Shown: positions 38,075-46,127 of the stretch, piece after piece
Layout of the letters: each line of letters begins with the position of its first letter
Position numbering within the stretch: the first letter of the stretch is position 1
Assembly: GCF_025153525.1 (NCBI RefSeq)
Contig: NZ_JANZNR010000006.1
Coordinates: 186,001 to 250,000, forward strand
Length of the DNA stretch: 64,000 bases
Source: Psychroserpens sp. SPM9
GTDB lineage: Bacteria > Bacteroidota > Bacteroidia > Flavobacteriales > Flavobacteriaceae
Direction of reading: 5' to 3'
The notes under the pieces: model-generated
Seen by the model: only the letters and a program-made list of their open reading frames with translations
The model's database searches: none
What the model was told of the DNA's origin: nothing
Position numbers and translations under genes: made by a program

Positions 38075-38083
38075 TCAAAAGTA

Positions 38084-38120
38084 ATAATCAAGAGGTTGTT
38101 ATCAGCAATCTCTTGATTAT
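38084..38120 (+). terminator. Strong hairpin between peptide 1 and HlyD gene
   Basis: A 15-bp stem (one G-T pair) with a 7-base loop lies ten bases after the peptide 1 stop. It is followed by CTATTCTTTAG, not by a clear T run. It probably stabilises or partly ends the peptide transcript while letting some read through to the adaptor gene. Confidence 0.65.
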
Positions 38121-38165
38121 CTATTCTTTAGAAAAAGAAATAATTTTAATAGAACAACAATCGCA

Positions 38166-39458
38166 ATGGAGACAAATGATAAACATATAGAACTCAGAAG
38201 CGAGCACATTCAAGAGCTCTTAGAAGCTGTTCCAAACTGGATGATTCGCTATGGCAACCTTCTAATATTAATATTTATTTTGATGTTTTTAATGCTATCC
38301 TATTTTATAAAGTATCCTGATATTATAAGCGCTGAAGCTCAAATTACAACCAAGCTTCCACCACAAAAAAAATATGCTCAAATAACTGGTAAGTTAGATT
38401 CGATATTTGTTAGCGATAATAAAAATCTAAAAAAGAACACAAGCATTGCCGTACTTGAGAACACAGCAAATTTCGAACATGTACAATTGCTCAAATCAAT
38501 AGTAGATACGATAAAACTTAATAACAATAATTTTTCTTTCCCTATTGATGAACTTCCTGTTCTATTTCTTGGTACTATAGATTCTGAATATGCCCTTTTT
38601 GAAAACAGCTATATCCAATACCAATTAAACAAAGAATTACAACCTTTTTCTAATGAATTTCGAGCTAATCAGATGTCTACATCCCAATTGTATTCCAGAT
38701 TAAAAACTTTGGAAGCTCAAAAACGTATAAATGCCTCTGAACTTGCCTATCAAAAGAAAGACTTAGAACGACAACAACAATTATTTAACAAAGGGGTCAT
38801 TGCCAAACAAACGCTTGAATCGAAAGAACTCACCTACCTCCAAGCCGAACGGAATTACGCCAATATGGATGCTTCTATTTCTCAAATTCACGAGGCCATA
38901 GGAAATGCTAAAACTAATAAAGTAAGCACATCAATTAAAAAAACAAAAGAAGAAATCAGCCTTCTAAAAACAGTAATTCAATCCTTTAATCAGCTGAAAA
39001 GAGCACTCAAAGATTGGGAAATGACTTATTTAATAACTTCAGATATTGACGGACAAGTAGCTTATGCAAAACTGTGGACAAAAAATCAAACTGTAAATCA
39101 AGGTGATTTAGTATTTACTATTATTCCTGAGCAAAACTCATCCTATATCGCCAAATTGAGGACGCCAGCTCAAAACTCTGGTAAAATTAAAACAGGACAA
39201 ACCGTCAACATTAAACTTGAAAATTATCCTGACAATGAATTTGGAACACTCAAAGGTAAAATAGAATCCATTTCGCTTCTTACTGATGAAGATGGGTTTT
39301 ATTTAATAACCGTTAGACTTCCTTCTAAACTCATTACTTCTTATAACAAAGAAATTTCATTTAGACATGAAATGCGTGGACAGGCAGAAATAATTACTGA
39401 AGACTTAAGATTGATTGAACGCTTCTTTTACCAATTAAAAAATGTATTTAACAATTAA
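38166..39458 (+). CDS. HlyD-family secretion adaptor
   Basis: 430 residues. A short cytoplasmic N-terminus, one membrane helix (about residues 32-52), a lipoyl-like half (YAQITGKLDSIFV), a coiled-coil hairpin (about 170-280, SRLKTLEAQKRI...KDLERQQQLFNKGV) and the second lipoyl/barrel half (ITSDIDGQVAYAKLW) form the usual periplasmic adaptor. It links the inner-membrane exporter to an outer-membrane TolC-like channel, which is not encoded here. It lies between peptide genes 1 and 2. Confidence 0.93.
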   Translation: METNDKHIELRSEHIQELLEAVPNWMIRYGNLLILIFILMFLMLSYFIKYPDIISAEAQITTKLPPQKKYAQITGKLDSIFVSDNKNLKKNTSIAVLENTANFEHVQLLKSIVDTIKLNNNNFSFPIDELPVLFLGTIDSEYALFENSYIQYQLNKELQPFSNEFRANQMSTSQLYSRLKTLEAQKRINASELAYQKKDLERQQQLFNKGVIAKQTLESKELTYLQAERNYANMDASISQIHEAIGNAKTNKVSTSIKKTKEEISLLKTVIQSFNQLKRALKDWEMTYLITSDIDGQVAYAKLWTKNQTVNQGDLVFTIIPEQNSSYIAKLRTPAQNSGKIKTGQTVNIKLENYPDNEFGTLKGKIESISLLTDEDGFYLITVRLPSKLITSYNKEISFRHEMRGQAEIITEDLRLIERFFYQLKNVFNN

Positions 39459-39463
39459 AAAAT

Positions 39464-39512
39464 CTCTCGCGAGGAATAGACATAACCCTTGGATGTCTAT
39501 AAATGACCAAGG
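39464..39512 (+). repeat. 49-base element copy 2, possible H-type pseudoknot
   Basis: Starts 6 bp after the HlyD stop and differs from copy 1 at three of 49 bases. Stem 1 is AGACAT (39478-39483) with ATGTCT (39493-39498): a C-G pair of copy 1 is here T-A, a compensatory change. The stem can extend to 8 bp. Stem 2 is unchanged (39487-39492 with 39507-39512). There are 28 bases to the start codon. Confidence 0.8.
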
Positions 39513-39540
39513 TTAATTTAATTTTTTAAATATTTTAATT

Positions 39541-39762
39541 ATGAAAAATTTATTAAATCTCGGAACAGCTTTAAACAAAGCTGAACAGAAAGTTGTATTT
39601 GGCGGAAACCCTCCAAATCGTTTAAAACATGAAGGGGATGATGGTGGTTGCTCTTATGAACATCGTGATGTATGCACTAATGGAACTCCATGTGATCCGT
39701 TTGACCCTGACTCGTGTGGTGTTATGAGTGCTGGATGCGGTCATTGGGTTATGGTTTGTTAA
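39541..39762 (+). CDS. Double-glycine leader peptide 2, six cysteines
   Basis: 73 residues. The leader MKNLLNLGTALNKAEQKVVF plus GG (residues 21-22) is nearly the same as in peptides 1 and 3. The 51-residue core is unrelated in sequence and has six cysteines, the last one being the final residue, and a DPFDPDSCG turn-like stretch. It is followed by a strong terminator. It is expected to be cut and exported by the C39 transporter and oxidised by the VKOR protein. Confidence 0.88.
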   Translation: MKNLLNLGTALNKAEQKVVFGGNPPNRLKHEGDDGGCSYEHRDVCTNGTPCDPFDPDSCGVMSAGCGHWVMVC

Positions 39763-39785
39763 TTTTTAATTAACAACTAGCAATT

Positions 39786-39834
39786 ATAGGTCGTCATTGG
39801 TAAATGGCGACCTATTTAAGATGCTATTTTTTTT
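39786..39834 (+). terminator. Terminator after peptide 2
   Basis: A 13-bp stem (ATAGGTCGTCATT with AATGGCGACCTAT, one T-G pair) and GGTA loop at 39786-39815. It is followed within about ten bases by a nine-T run. This is one of the clearest terminators in the window. Confidence 0.88.
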
Positions 39835-39917
39835 TAAAACTGATTTATAAAAATTTATGGATACAAAACTATTAATTCTATCCTTATATGATAAGAAGAA
39901 AATATTTCTAAAAAAAT

Positions 39918-39966
39918 CTCTCGCGAGGAATAGACATAATCCTTGGGTGTCTAAAAATGACCAAGG
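39918..39966 (+). repeat. 49-base element copy 3, possible H-type pseudoknot
   Basis: Stem 1 is AGACAT (39932-39937) with GTGTCT (39947-39952), a T-G wobble at the pair that varies in copies 1 and 2. Stem 2 is 39941-39946 with 39961-39966. It lies 27 bases before the peptide 3 start and after a terminator, so here it must work from its own transcript or as DNA. Confidence 0.8.
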
Positions 39967-39993
39967 CTAATTTAATTTTTAAATAGTTTAATT

Positions 39994-40206
39994 ATGAAAA
40001 ATTTATTAAATCTCGGAACAGCTTTAAACAGAGCTGAGCAAAAATCTATTTTAGGTGGAACTCCAATAAGACACGCTTGTGACGATGTCCCAGGTGACCA
40101 ATGCTGTTACACAAATTTAGTACATATAACTCCTTGCCCATTCGGTGGAGCAAGTGATTCAGGCTGTTGGGTAGAGGAAACCGTTTGTACAGGTGGGCTT
40201 AATTAA
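39994..40206 (+). CDS. Double-glycine leader peptide 3, six cysteines
   Basis: 70 residues. The leader MKNLLNLGTALNRAEQKSIL plus GG is followed by a 48-residue core with six cysteines, two of them adjacent (DQCC), and a tail ending CTGGLN. Leader identity with peptide 2 is about 18 of 22 while the cores differ, the usual sign of cassette-like diversification. It lies behind the third full element and before a bidirectional hairpin. Confidence 0.88.
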   Translation: MKNLLNLGTALNRAEQKSILGGTPIRHACDDVPGDQCCYTNLVHITPCPFGGASDSGCWVEETVCTGGLN

Positions 40207-40233
40207 ACACCCTATATCATAATTCCATTTTAT

Positions 40234-40261
40234 AAAGCTGTCTTTTTTAAGAGGCAGCTTT
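40234..40261. terminator. Hairpin between peptide 3 and pafA
   Basis: AAAGCTG pairs with CAGCTTT, with an inner TCTT/AAGA stretch and a T loop. It lies between the convergent peptide 3 and phosphatase genes. Confidence 0.65.
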
Positions 40262-40263
40262 AT

Positions 40264-41952
40264 TTAATCCATCACATAGCCCAATGGTTGTCCTGTGGCA
40301 GCATTAGGAAAACTAATCCCTAACAAAGCAGAAATCGTTGGCGCAATATCAGGGATTACTGTTTTTTGATAAGTCTCACCGTGAGTAATACCCTTTCCGA
40401 AGAATAACAAGGGCACATGTGTATCATAATTTAAGCCGCTCCCATGCGTCGACCCTGTTTTTCCGTAAGAAATATAAGCAGGATCTGCTACCAAAATAAT
40501 ATCTCCGGATCGCTTTTGGTTGTATCCATTTTGCAATAAAGATTCTATCCCATTTGTAAAATTGGAAGTGGTCATCGTATGTGCTGAAAATACTTTTTCA
40601 ACATGCGTATAAGTAATCAATTCATTTACAATAGATTCTTGAACCATATTGATATTTAAACCTATACTGTCAATATAAGTTCTATTTAAGAAAATTTGAT
40701 CATTGCTAATATTTTCAATCAAATCTGAAGACTTAAATTTTGCATTTAAATAATCGGTAAAACGTGTTCTTGTCTCTGTATTATTTAAATATCCTGAAGG
40801 GATTTTCATACTTTGTAAAAATGCAGGTACTTCAACGGCTCCATGATCGGCTGTAAGAAATACCGTATAATTTCCTGTACCTACCTGAGTATCTAAAAAC
40901 TGAAAAAAACGCTCTAAATCTTTATCTAATCTTATATAAGTGTCTTCAATTTCTTTAGAACTTACTCCAAAATTATGTCCAACATAATCGGTTGCCGAAA
41001 AACTTACAGCTAAAACATCAGTAATAGCATCTTGTCCTAAAGCTTCTCCTTTTATAGCTTCCATTGCAAAATCTACGGTTAAACTATTACCATAAGGTGT
41101 TGCCTTGAGTATATCAAATCCTCTGTTCTCATCTTTTAATGCGGCTAAATCATAAGGAAATGTCGCTTTTTCTTTTCCTTTGAATCCGCCTTCAAAAGCA
41201 TTCTCATCTGGTCCACTTTCAGTATAGGTCGAAATATCATAATAGGTATCCCAAGTTTTGAAATATGATTCTGCTGCTTTAGATGTATTAAAATTTGACA
41301 CCCATGTTGGTAATTCATTCATATAAAATGTACTGGAAATCCAAACACCTTCATCTCTTCCGTGAAACCAATACGCCGCATTTGCTGTGTGTCCTGCAGG
41401 TAGAATTGCACCTCTGTCTTTTAAAGAAATCCCTATTGTTTTACCTTGCATTTGTGTAAACAATCTGTTTTCGTCACTAAATGTAGTGGTCTTCATACGG
41501 TTTGGAGACATTTTTCCGGCATCATCAGTCGTTCCAACAGATAATACATTATCATCCTGAGCACAATACACCATCGTTTGTATCTCTTTATCATACCAAT
41601 TGTTGCCAATAATCCCATGGTATTTTGGTGTGGTTCCTGTGTACACAGAAGCGTGTCCCGGACCAGTATAAGTAGGCACATAATTGAAATGATTGTTTTT
41701 ACAATTAAAGCCTTCGTTAATCATGCGTTTAAATCCGCCATCTCCATATTTCGCATAAAACCGTGTGAGGTAATCGTATCGCATTTGATCGACTACAATT
41801 CCAACGACCAGTTTAGGTGCATCTTGATCATAACTATTTGTTTGACCTTTAGATGTAAAATCTTCTGTTTCAGATACTGCAACCTTTTTTTGAGATTGAC
41901 AAGACATCATAAAAGCGAATGTAAAAATTAGGAAGAGACTCTGTTTTATCAT
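40264..41952 (-). CDS. pafA: PafA-type alkaline phosphatase lipoprotein
   Basis: 562 residues. The signal peptide MIKQSLFLIFTFAFMMSCQS ends in a lipobox (MMSC), so it is probably a lipoprotein. The metal and nucleophile sites fit the calcium-stimulated PafA family: VVDQMRYDYL, Thr nucleophile in YTGPGHASVYTG, the Lys/Arg of KDRGAILPAG, SATDYVGHNFG and TADHGAVEVP. These enzymes hydrolyse phosphate monoesters outside the cytoplasm to supply phosphate. It is convergent with the peptide cluster and probably unrelated to it. Confidence 0.94.
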   Translation of the reverse strand: MIKQSLFLIFTFAFMMSCQSQKKVAVSETEDFTSKGQTNSYDQDAPKLVVGIVVDQMRYDYLTRFYAKYGDGGFKRMINEGFNCKNNHFNYVPTYTGPGHASVYTGTTPKYHGIIGNNWYDKEIQTMVYCAQDDNVLSVGTTDDAGKMSPNRMKTTTFSDENRLFTQMQGKTIGISLKDRGAILPAGHTANAAYWFHGRDEGVWISSTFYMNELPTWVSNFNTSKAAESYFKTWDTYYDISTYTESGPDENAFEGGFKGKEKATFPYDLAALKDENRGFDILKATPYGNSLTVDFAMEAIKGEALGQDAITDVLAVSFSATDYVGHNFGVSSKEIEDTYIRLDKDLERFFQFLDTQVGTGNYTVFLTADHGAVEVPAFLQSMKIPSGYLNNTETRTRFTDYLNAKFKSSDLIENISNDQIFLNRTYIDSIGLNINMVQESIVNELITYTHVEKVFSAHTMTTSNFTNGIESLLQNGYNQKRSGDIILVADPAYISYGKTGSTHGSGLNYDTHVPLLFFGKGITHGETYQKTVIPDIAPTISALLGISFPNAATGQPLGYVMD

Positions 41953-42035
41953 CGAATTAAAATTTAGAACTTCAAAAATACAGATTTTAATTCATCATCT
42001 TTTAAAGTTAAGGTTAAGAACTCGTCTTAATTTTT

Positions 42036-42043
42036 TACTTTTA
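42036..42043 (+). promoter_or_regulatory. Putative -7 box for mlaE
   Basis: TACTTTTA agrees with TAnnTTTG at seven of the eight positions and lies 17 bp upstream of the mlaE start codon. Confidence 0.35.
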
Positions 42044-42060
42044 CCATAACAAATTTTACT

Positions 42061-42798
42061 ATGCAATACCTTCATAATATTGGTGCTTATTTTATAATGA
42101 TTGCCGAAATGTTTCGCAAACCAACGAAATGGTCGGTTATGCGGACATTAATTTTTAAAGACATTGATGATTTAATTATTGGCTCTTTGGGCATTGTTGC
42201 CTTTATTTCATTCTTTGTTGGTGGTGTAGTTACCATTCAAACAGCATTAAATATTAGTAACCCATTAATTCCGAAATATCTCGTAGGATTCGCAACACGT
42301 CAATCGGTTATTTTAGAGTTTGCGCCTACATTTATTTCCATAATTATGGCTGGTAAAGTGGGTTCATTTATCACATCAAGCATTGGAACCATGCGTGTTA
42401 CCGAACAAATCGATGCATTAGAAGTAATGGGAATCAATTCCCTCAATTATTTAGTGTTTCCAAAATTTATCGCCTTGATGTTATATCCTTTTGTAATATC
42501 TATTGCTATGTTTTTAGGTATTTTAGGCGGATTGATTGCTGCTGTATATGGTGGCTTTGGAACTTATGAAGATTTTGTATTAGGTGTACAAACCGATTTC
42601 ATTCCGTTTCACATAATTTATGCCTTTATAAAAACGTTTGTCTTTGCATTTGTATTGGCTACTATCCCCTCCTTTTATGGCTATTATATGAAAGGTGGCG
42701 CCTTAGAAGTTGGAAAAGCGAGTACAACATCTTTTGTTTGGACGAGTGTGGTAATTATTCTTCTCAATTATATTTTAACACAACTCCTGCTAAGCTAA
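42061..42798 (+). CDS. mlaE: MlaE-type ABC transporter permease
   Basis: 245 residues with five to six membrane helices and the family core (GTMRVTEQIDALEVMGINSLNYLVFPKFIALMLYPF) that contacts the ATPase. Mla transporters move phospholipids between the two membranes to keep the outer membrane asymmetric. The stop overlaps the start of the ATPase gene by one base (TAATG). No mlaD substrate-binding gene is adjacent. Confidence 0.95.
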   Translation: MQYLHNIGAYFIMIAEMFRKPTKWSVMRTLIFKDIDDLIIGSLGIVAFISFFVGGVVTIQTALNISNPLIPKYLVGFATRQSVILEFAPTFISIIMAGKVGSFITSSIGTMRVTEQIDALEVMGINSLNYLVFPKFIALMLYPFVISIAMFLGILGGLIAAVYGGFGTYEDFVLGVQTDFIPFHIIYAFIKTFVFAFVLATIPSFYGYYMKGGALEVGKASTTSFVWTSVVIILLNYILTQLLLS

Positions 42799-43562
42799 TG
42801 ATACAAGTTAATAACATCCACAAATCATTTAAAGACGCTCATATCTTGAAAGGTGTGTCGACCACATTTGAAAAAGGAAAAACGAGTTTAGTTATTGGAC
42901 AAAGTGGCTCAGGTAAAACTGTGTTTTTAAAATGCCTTTTAGGGTTATTTTCTCCTGAAGAAGGGACAATTGCTTATGATGGTAATATCTATTCCGAGTT
43001 GACCGATGACCAAAAGCGAAATCTCAGAGCCGAAATGGGTATGGTATTTCAAGGTAGTGCGCTTTTTGACTCAATGACAATTCAGGAAAATGTCATGTTC
43101 CCGTTACGCATGTTTACCAAACAAAGTAAAAGTGAAATGGAAGATCGTGCTGATTTTGTTCTGAAACGAGTAAATCTTGAAGGTGCGCATCATAAAATGC
43201 CAAGTGAAGCATCTGGTGGTATGCAGAAACGTGTTGCCATTGCCAGAGCAATTGTTAATAATCCGAAGTATTTGTTTTGTGATGAACCAAATTCAGGATT
43301 GGATCCCAAAACAGCCATTGTGATTGATAATCTTATTCAAGAAATCACCGATGAATACAACATCACAACAGTCATCAATTCGCACGATATGAATTCCGTC
43401 ATGGAAATTGGTGAAAAAATTGTGTTTTTAAAAGACGGACTCAAAGCATGGGAAGGCTCTAAAAACACGATTTTTAAAACCGATAATGAAGTCGTAACCG
43501 ATTTTGTGTATTCTTCAGAATTATTTAAAAAAGTACGCAAAATGTATCTGGAAGAAAACTAA
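42798..43562 (+). CDS. mlaF: MlaF-type ABC transporter ATPase
   Basis: 254 residues from the ATG at 42798, which overlaps the mlaE stop (TAATG). An in-frame ATG 60 bp upstream lies inside mlaE and is unlikely. Walker A is GQSGSGKT (near residue 36), the Q loop MVFQGSALFD, the signature ASGGMQKRVAIARAI and Walker B YLFCDEPNSGLD. It powers lipid transport by MlaE. Confidence 0.95.
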   Translation: MIQVNNIHKSFKDAHILKGVSTTFEKGKTSLVIGQSGSGKTVFLKCLLGLFSPEEGTIAYDGNIYSELTDDQKRNLRAEMGMVFQGSALFDSMTIQENVMFPLRMFTKQSKSEMEDRADFVLKRVNLEGAHHKMPSEASGGMQKRVAIARAIVNNPKYLFCDEPNSGLDPKTAIVIDNLIQEITDEYNITTVINSHDMNSVMEIGEKIVFLKDGLKAWEGSKNTIFKTDNEVVTDFVYSSELFKKVRKMYLEEN

Positions 43563-43567
43563 TACTT

Positions 43568-45043
43568 TTAGTTCCTCTGAATAACAATTGTATCTACCTG
43601 AAGCGTTTTTTGCAACCACTCTCTTAAATCTCGCTCTCTGGATAAAACAATACTATCGTTGAGCTCAACTTTCCATCTTACATTAGCCACAGTTACTGTA
43701 TCAATATTTATAAAATCTTTAGACTCTAACATTTTAGAATAACCAAAGTATTCTAAATCGTCAAAACGCACTTTTGCATCACGAGATAAGTTGGTAAAAG
43801 AAACAGTCCCTTGCGCATTTTTTGATTCTATCTGCTTATTTAAGTTTGTAATATTAGCTTTAAGATCTTCAATTTGTTCTTGAAGTCCAGATATGATTAA
43901 ATCTTTTTGATCCAGGTCTCTAATAGCTCTGTCATAAGCATCAGAAATTTTATCAAAACTCCGATTCCTATTCCCTTTTATCTCCAGCTCAAAATCTTTG
44001 ATTTTATCATAGGTTTTTATTTTATTTTCCAAATTGGCGACGATTTGATCAGAAACTTCGCCATTAAAATAAAGTGTAATGTGTTTGTCATTCCAATTTG
44101 GCGTTCCTTTTTGTAGCCACAACTCATTATTAGAATCAATTTCTTCAGCTATAAAACTGTTATAATCCCCTTCAAACCCTTTTTGAATGATAAAGTTATA
44201 AAAAGTCCAAATTGCAGGAGCCATCACTAAAATGGCAACCAAAGATGCAAACTGTGCTGTTCGTTTACGCTTTTTTGAATTGGCATATTTGAGCATTGGA
44301 AAGCGCAATACTTTTAACACCAAAAATGTAGCTAAGGCTATAAAAATGGTATTGATTGTAAACAAGTACATCGCACCAACAAAAATCTCCCAGTCATGAG
44401 CTAAACCGTAACCTGCAGTACATAATGGTGGCATCAACGCCGTTGCAATAGCCACACCAAATATCACCGAAGCAATAGTTCCTTTTTTAGTTCGTGCAAT
44501 GATAAGTGCAGCACCACCAAAAAACGCGATTAATACATCTCTAAGATCGGGTTTGGTACGACCAAATAACTCGTTCGTCATCAAGTCTGCCGTAGGAAAA
44601 AATTTAAAAAATAAATACGCTGTCATTAAACTCAGCACAATCATGGTTGCTAAATTTATGAGTGATTTTTTGAGCGTATCGATATCATTGACTGCAATTG
44701 AAAATCCAATTCCCAAGATAGGTCCCATTAATGGCGAGATTAACATGGCACCAATAACAACGGCTGTCGAATCTGCATTTAAACCTACAGAAGCCACCAT
44801 AATCGAGCATACTAAAATCCAGGCTGTTGCTCCTTTAAATGGTATGTCATTTTTGATAGCTTCAATCGTAGCATCACGATCGGTATCGTCACGAAAATCT
44901 AATAATTCATTTAAAAATCGTTTGATACTTTGCCAAAGACCTGAAGCGTCTTTTTTTACCGCTTCTTTCGATTCTTCTACCGCTTTTTCTTTATTTACCT
45001 GAGCTTCCTCTTCAGAGAAATTAAATTTATTTTCGTCACTCAT
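43568..45043 (-). CDS. DUF389 family membrane protein
   Basis: 491 residues. The DUF389 core (residues about 65-265) has about seven helices with the diagnostic GLNADSTAVVIGAMLISPLMGPILG block. A C-terminal soluble part (290-491) has a long coiled coil (about 360-410, IISGLQEQIEDLKANITNLNKQI). Function unknown; some members are linked to transport. It is the last gene of a probable operon with sprT-like and manC genes, starting 3 bp past the manC stop. Confidence 0.9.
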   Translation of the reverse strand: MSDENKFNFSEEEAQVNKEKAVEESKEAVKKDASGLWQSIKRFLNELLDFRDDTDRDATIEAIKNDIPFKGATAWILVCSIMVASVGLNADSTAVVIGAMLISPLMGPILGIGFSIAVNDIDTLKKSLINLATMIVLSLMTAYLFFKFFPTADLMTNELFGRTKPDLRDVLIAFFGGAALIIARTKKGTIASVIFGVAIATALMPPLCTAGYGLAHDWEIFVGAMYLFTINTIFIALATFLVLKVLRFPMLKYANSKKRKRTAQFASLVAILVMAPAIWTFYNFIIQKGFEGDYNSFIAEEIDSNNELWLQKGTPNWNDKHITLYFNGEVSDQIVANLENKIKTYDKIKDFELEIKGNRNRSFDKISDAYDRAIRDLDQKDLIISGLQEQIEDLKANITNLNKQIESKNAQGTVSFTNLSRDAKVRFDDLEYFGYSKMLESKDFINIDTVTVANVRWKVELNDSIVLSRERDLREWLQKTLQVDTIVIQRN

Positions 45044-45046
45044 ATA

Positions 45047-46126
45047 CTATCCGTATTGTTCTCCAAATTTGTCCTTGACATCTTGAAGTACTTTTTTAAT
45101 ATCTTGTTCTTTTGCCTTCGGAAAGATAAGCAAAACTTCGTCCTTATCAACAATAATATAATCTTCAAGACCATCAATTACTACCACTTTTTTAGCCTTG
45201 GTTCTAATCATATTTCCTGAAGCATCTTCAGTGAGAGTTTCGGCATTTACAACTGCATTTCCACTGGCATCTTTGTCCAGTTTATCGTATAGACTTCCCC
45301 AGGTTCCTAAATCATTCCAATCAAAAGTAGCTGGAATCACATACACATTTTTTGAGTGTTCCATAACGGCATAATCCACAGAAATATTTTCAGCCTTTCT
45401 ATAATTATCTCTAATAAAATCATCTTCAAAGTCGGTATTATAAACCTCATATCCTGAATCAAATAAACGGTACAATTCAGGTTGATTATTTTCAAAAGCC
45501 TTTAAAACACTTTTTACACTCCACATAAAAATACCAGCATTCCATAAAAAATTTCCTTGAGCAAGAAACTGTTTTGCCGTTTCATAATCGGGCTTCTCTC
45601 TAAACTGATTAACACTCTTAATATTATTTTGAGCCGATGTATCAAATTCAATATAACCGTATCCTGTATTTGGAAATGTTGGCGCAATACCTAAAGTCAT
45701 CAATGCATCATTCTGAGCACAAAAATTAAAAGCTTCTTTAACGTTATTTGTAAAGGCAACTTCATCTTCAATCCAATGATCGCTTGGTGCAACAATCATC
45801 ATGGCATTTTCATTTTCTTTCTTAATCTTTAAGGCTGCATATAAAATACAAGGTGCTGTATTACGCATTGCTGGCTCTAAAACAACTTGACGTTTGGTAA
45901 CTTCTGGCAACTGTTCAAATACCAAATCATTATAACGTTCATTGGTAAGAATAAATATATTTTCCTTCGGAATTACCTTCGAAAGTCTATGAAAAGTTTT
46001 TTGAATCAAGGTGTCTCCGGTTCCTAACATATCGTGAAACTGCTTAGGAAAATCTACAGTACTTACAGGCCAAAACCTCGATCCTACACCTCCTGCCATG
46101 AGTATGGCATAATAATTTTTATTCAT
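45047..46126 (-). CDS. manC: Mannose-1-phosphate guanylyltransferase
   Basis: 359 residues. It makes GDP-mannose from mannose-1-phosphate and GTP for polysaccharides and glycoproteins. The nucleotidyltransferase signature ILMAGGVGSRFWPVS (residues 8-22), the VAPSDHWI sugar-phosphate motif and FREKPDYETAKQFL are present; the C-terminal beta-helix is short and lacks an isomerase cupin domain. It is 1 bp from the SprT-like gene upstream. Confidence 0.95.
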   Translation of the reverse strand: MNKNYYAILMAGGVGSRFWPVSTVDFPKQFHDMLGTGDTLIQKTFHRLSKVIPKENIFILTNERYNDLVFEQLPEVTKRQVVLEPAMRNTAPCILYAALKIKKENENAMMIVAPSDHWIEDEVAFTNNVKEAFNFCAQNDALMTLGIAPTFPNTGYGYIEFDTSAQNNIKSVNQFREKPDYETAKQFLAQGNFLWNAGIFMWSVKSVLKAFENNQPELYRLFDSGYEVYNTDFEDDFIRDNYRKAENISVDYAVMEHSKNVYVIPATFDWNDLGTWGSLYDKLDKDASGNAVVNAETLTEDASGNMIRTKAKKVVVIDGLEDYIIVDKDEVLLIFPKAKEQDIKKVLQDVKDKFGEQYG

Positions 46127-46127
46127 T

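Noticed and set aside
37805-40206. Lanthipeptide or other RiPP modification of the three peptides.
   Set aside because: No LanM, LanB/C, radical-SAM or cyclodehydratase gene is nearby; disulfide formation is the only chemistry with a gene in the cluster.
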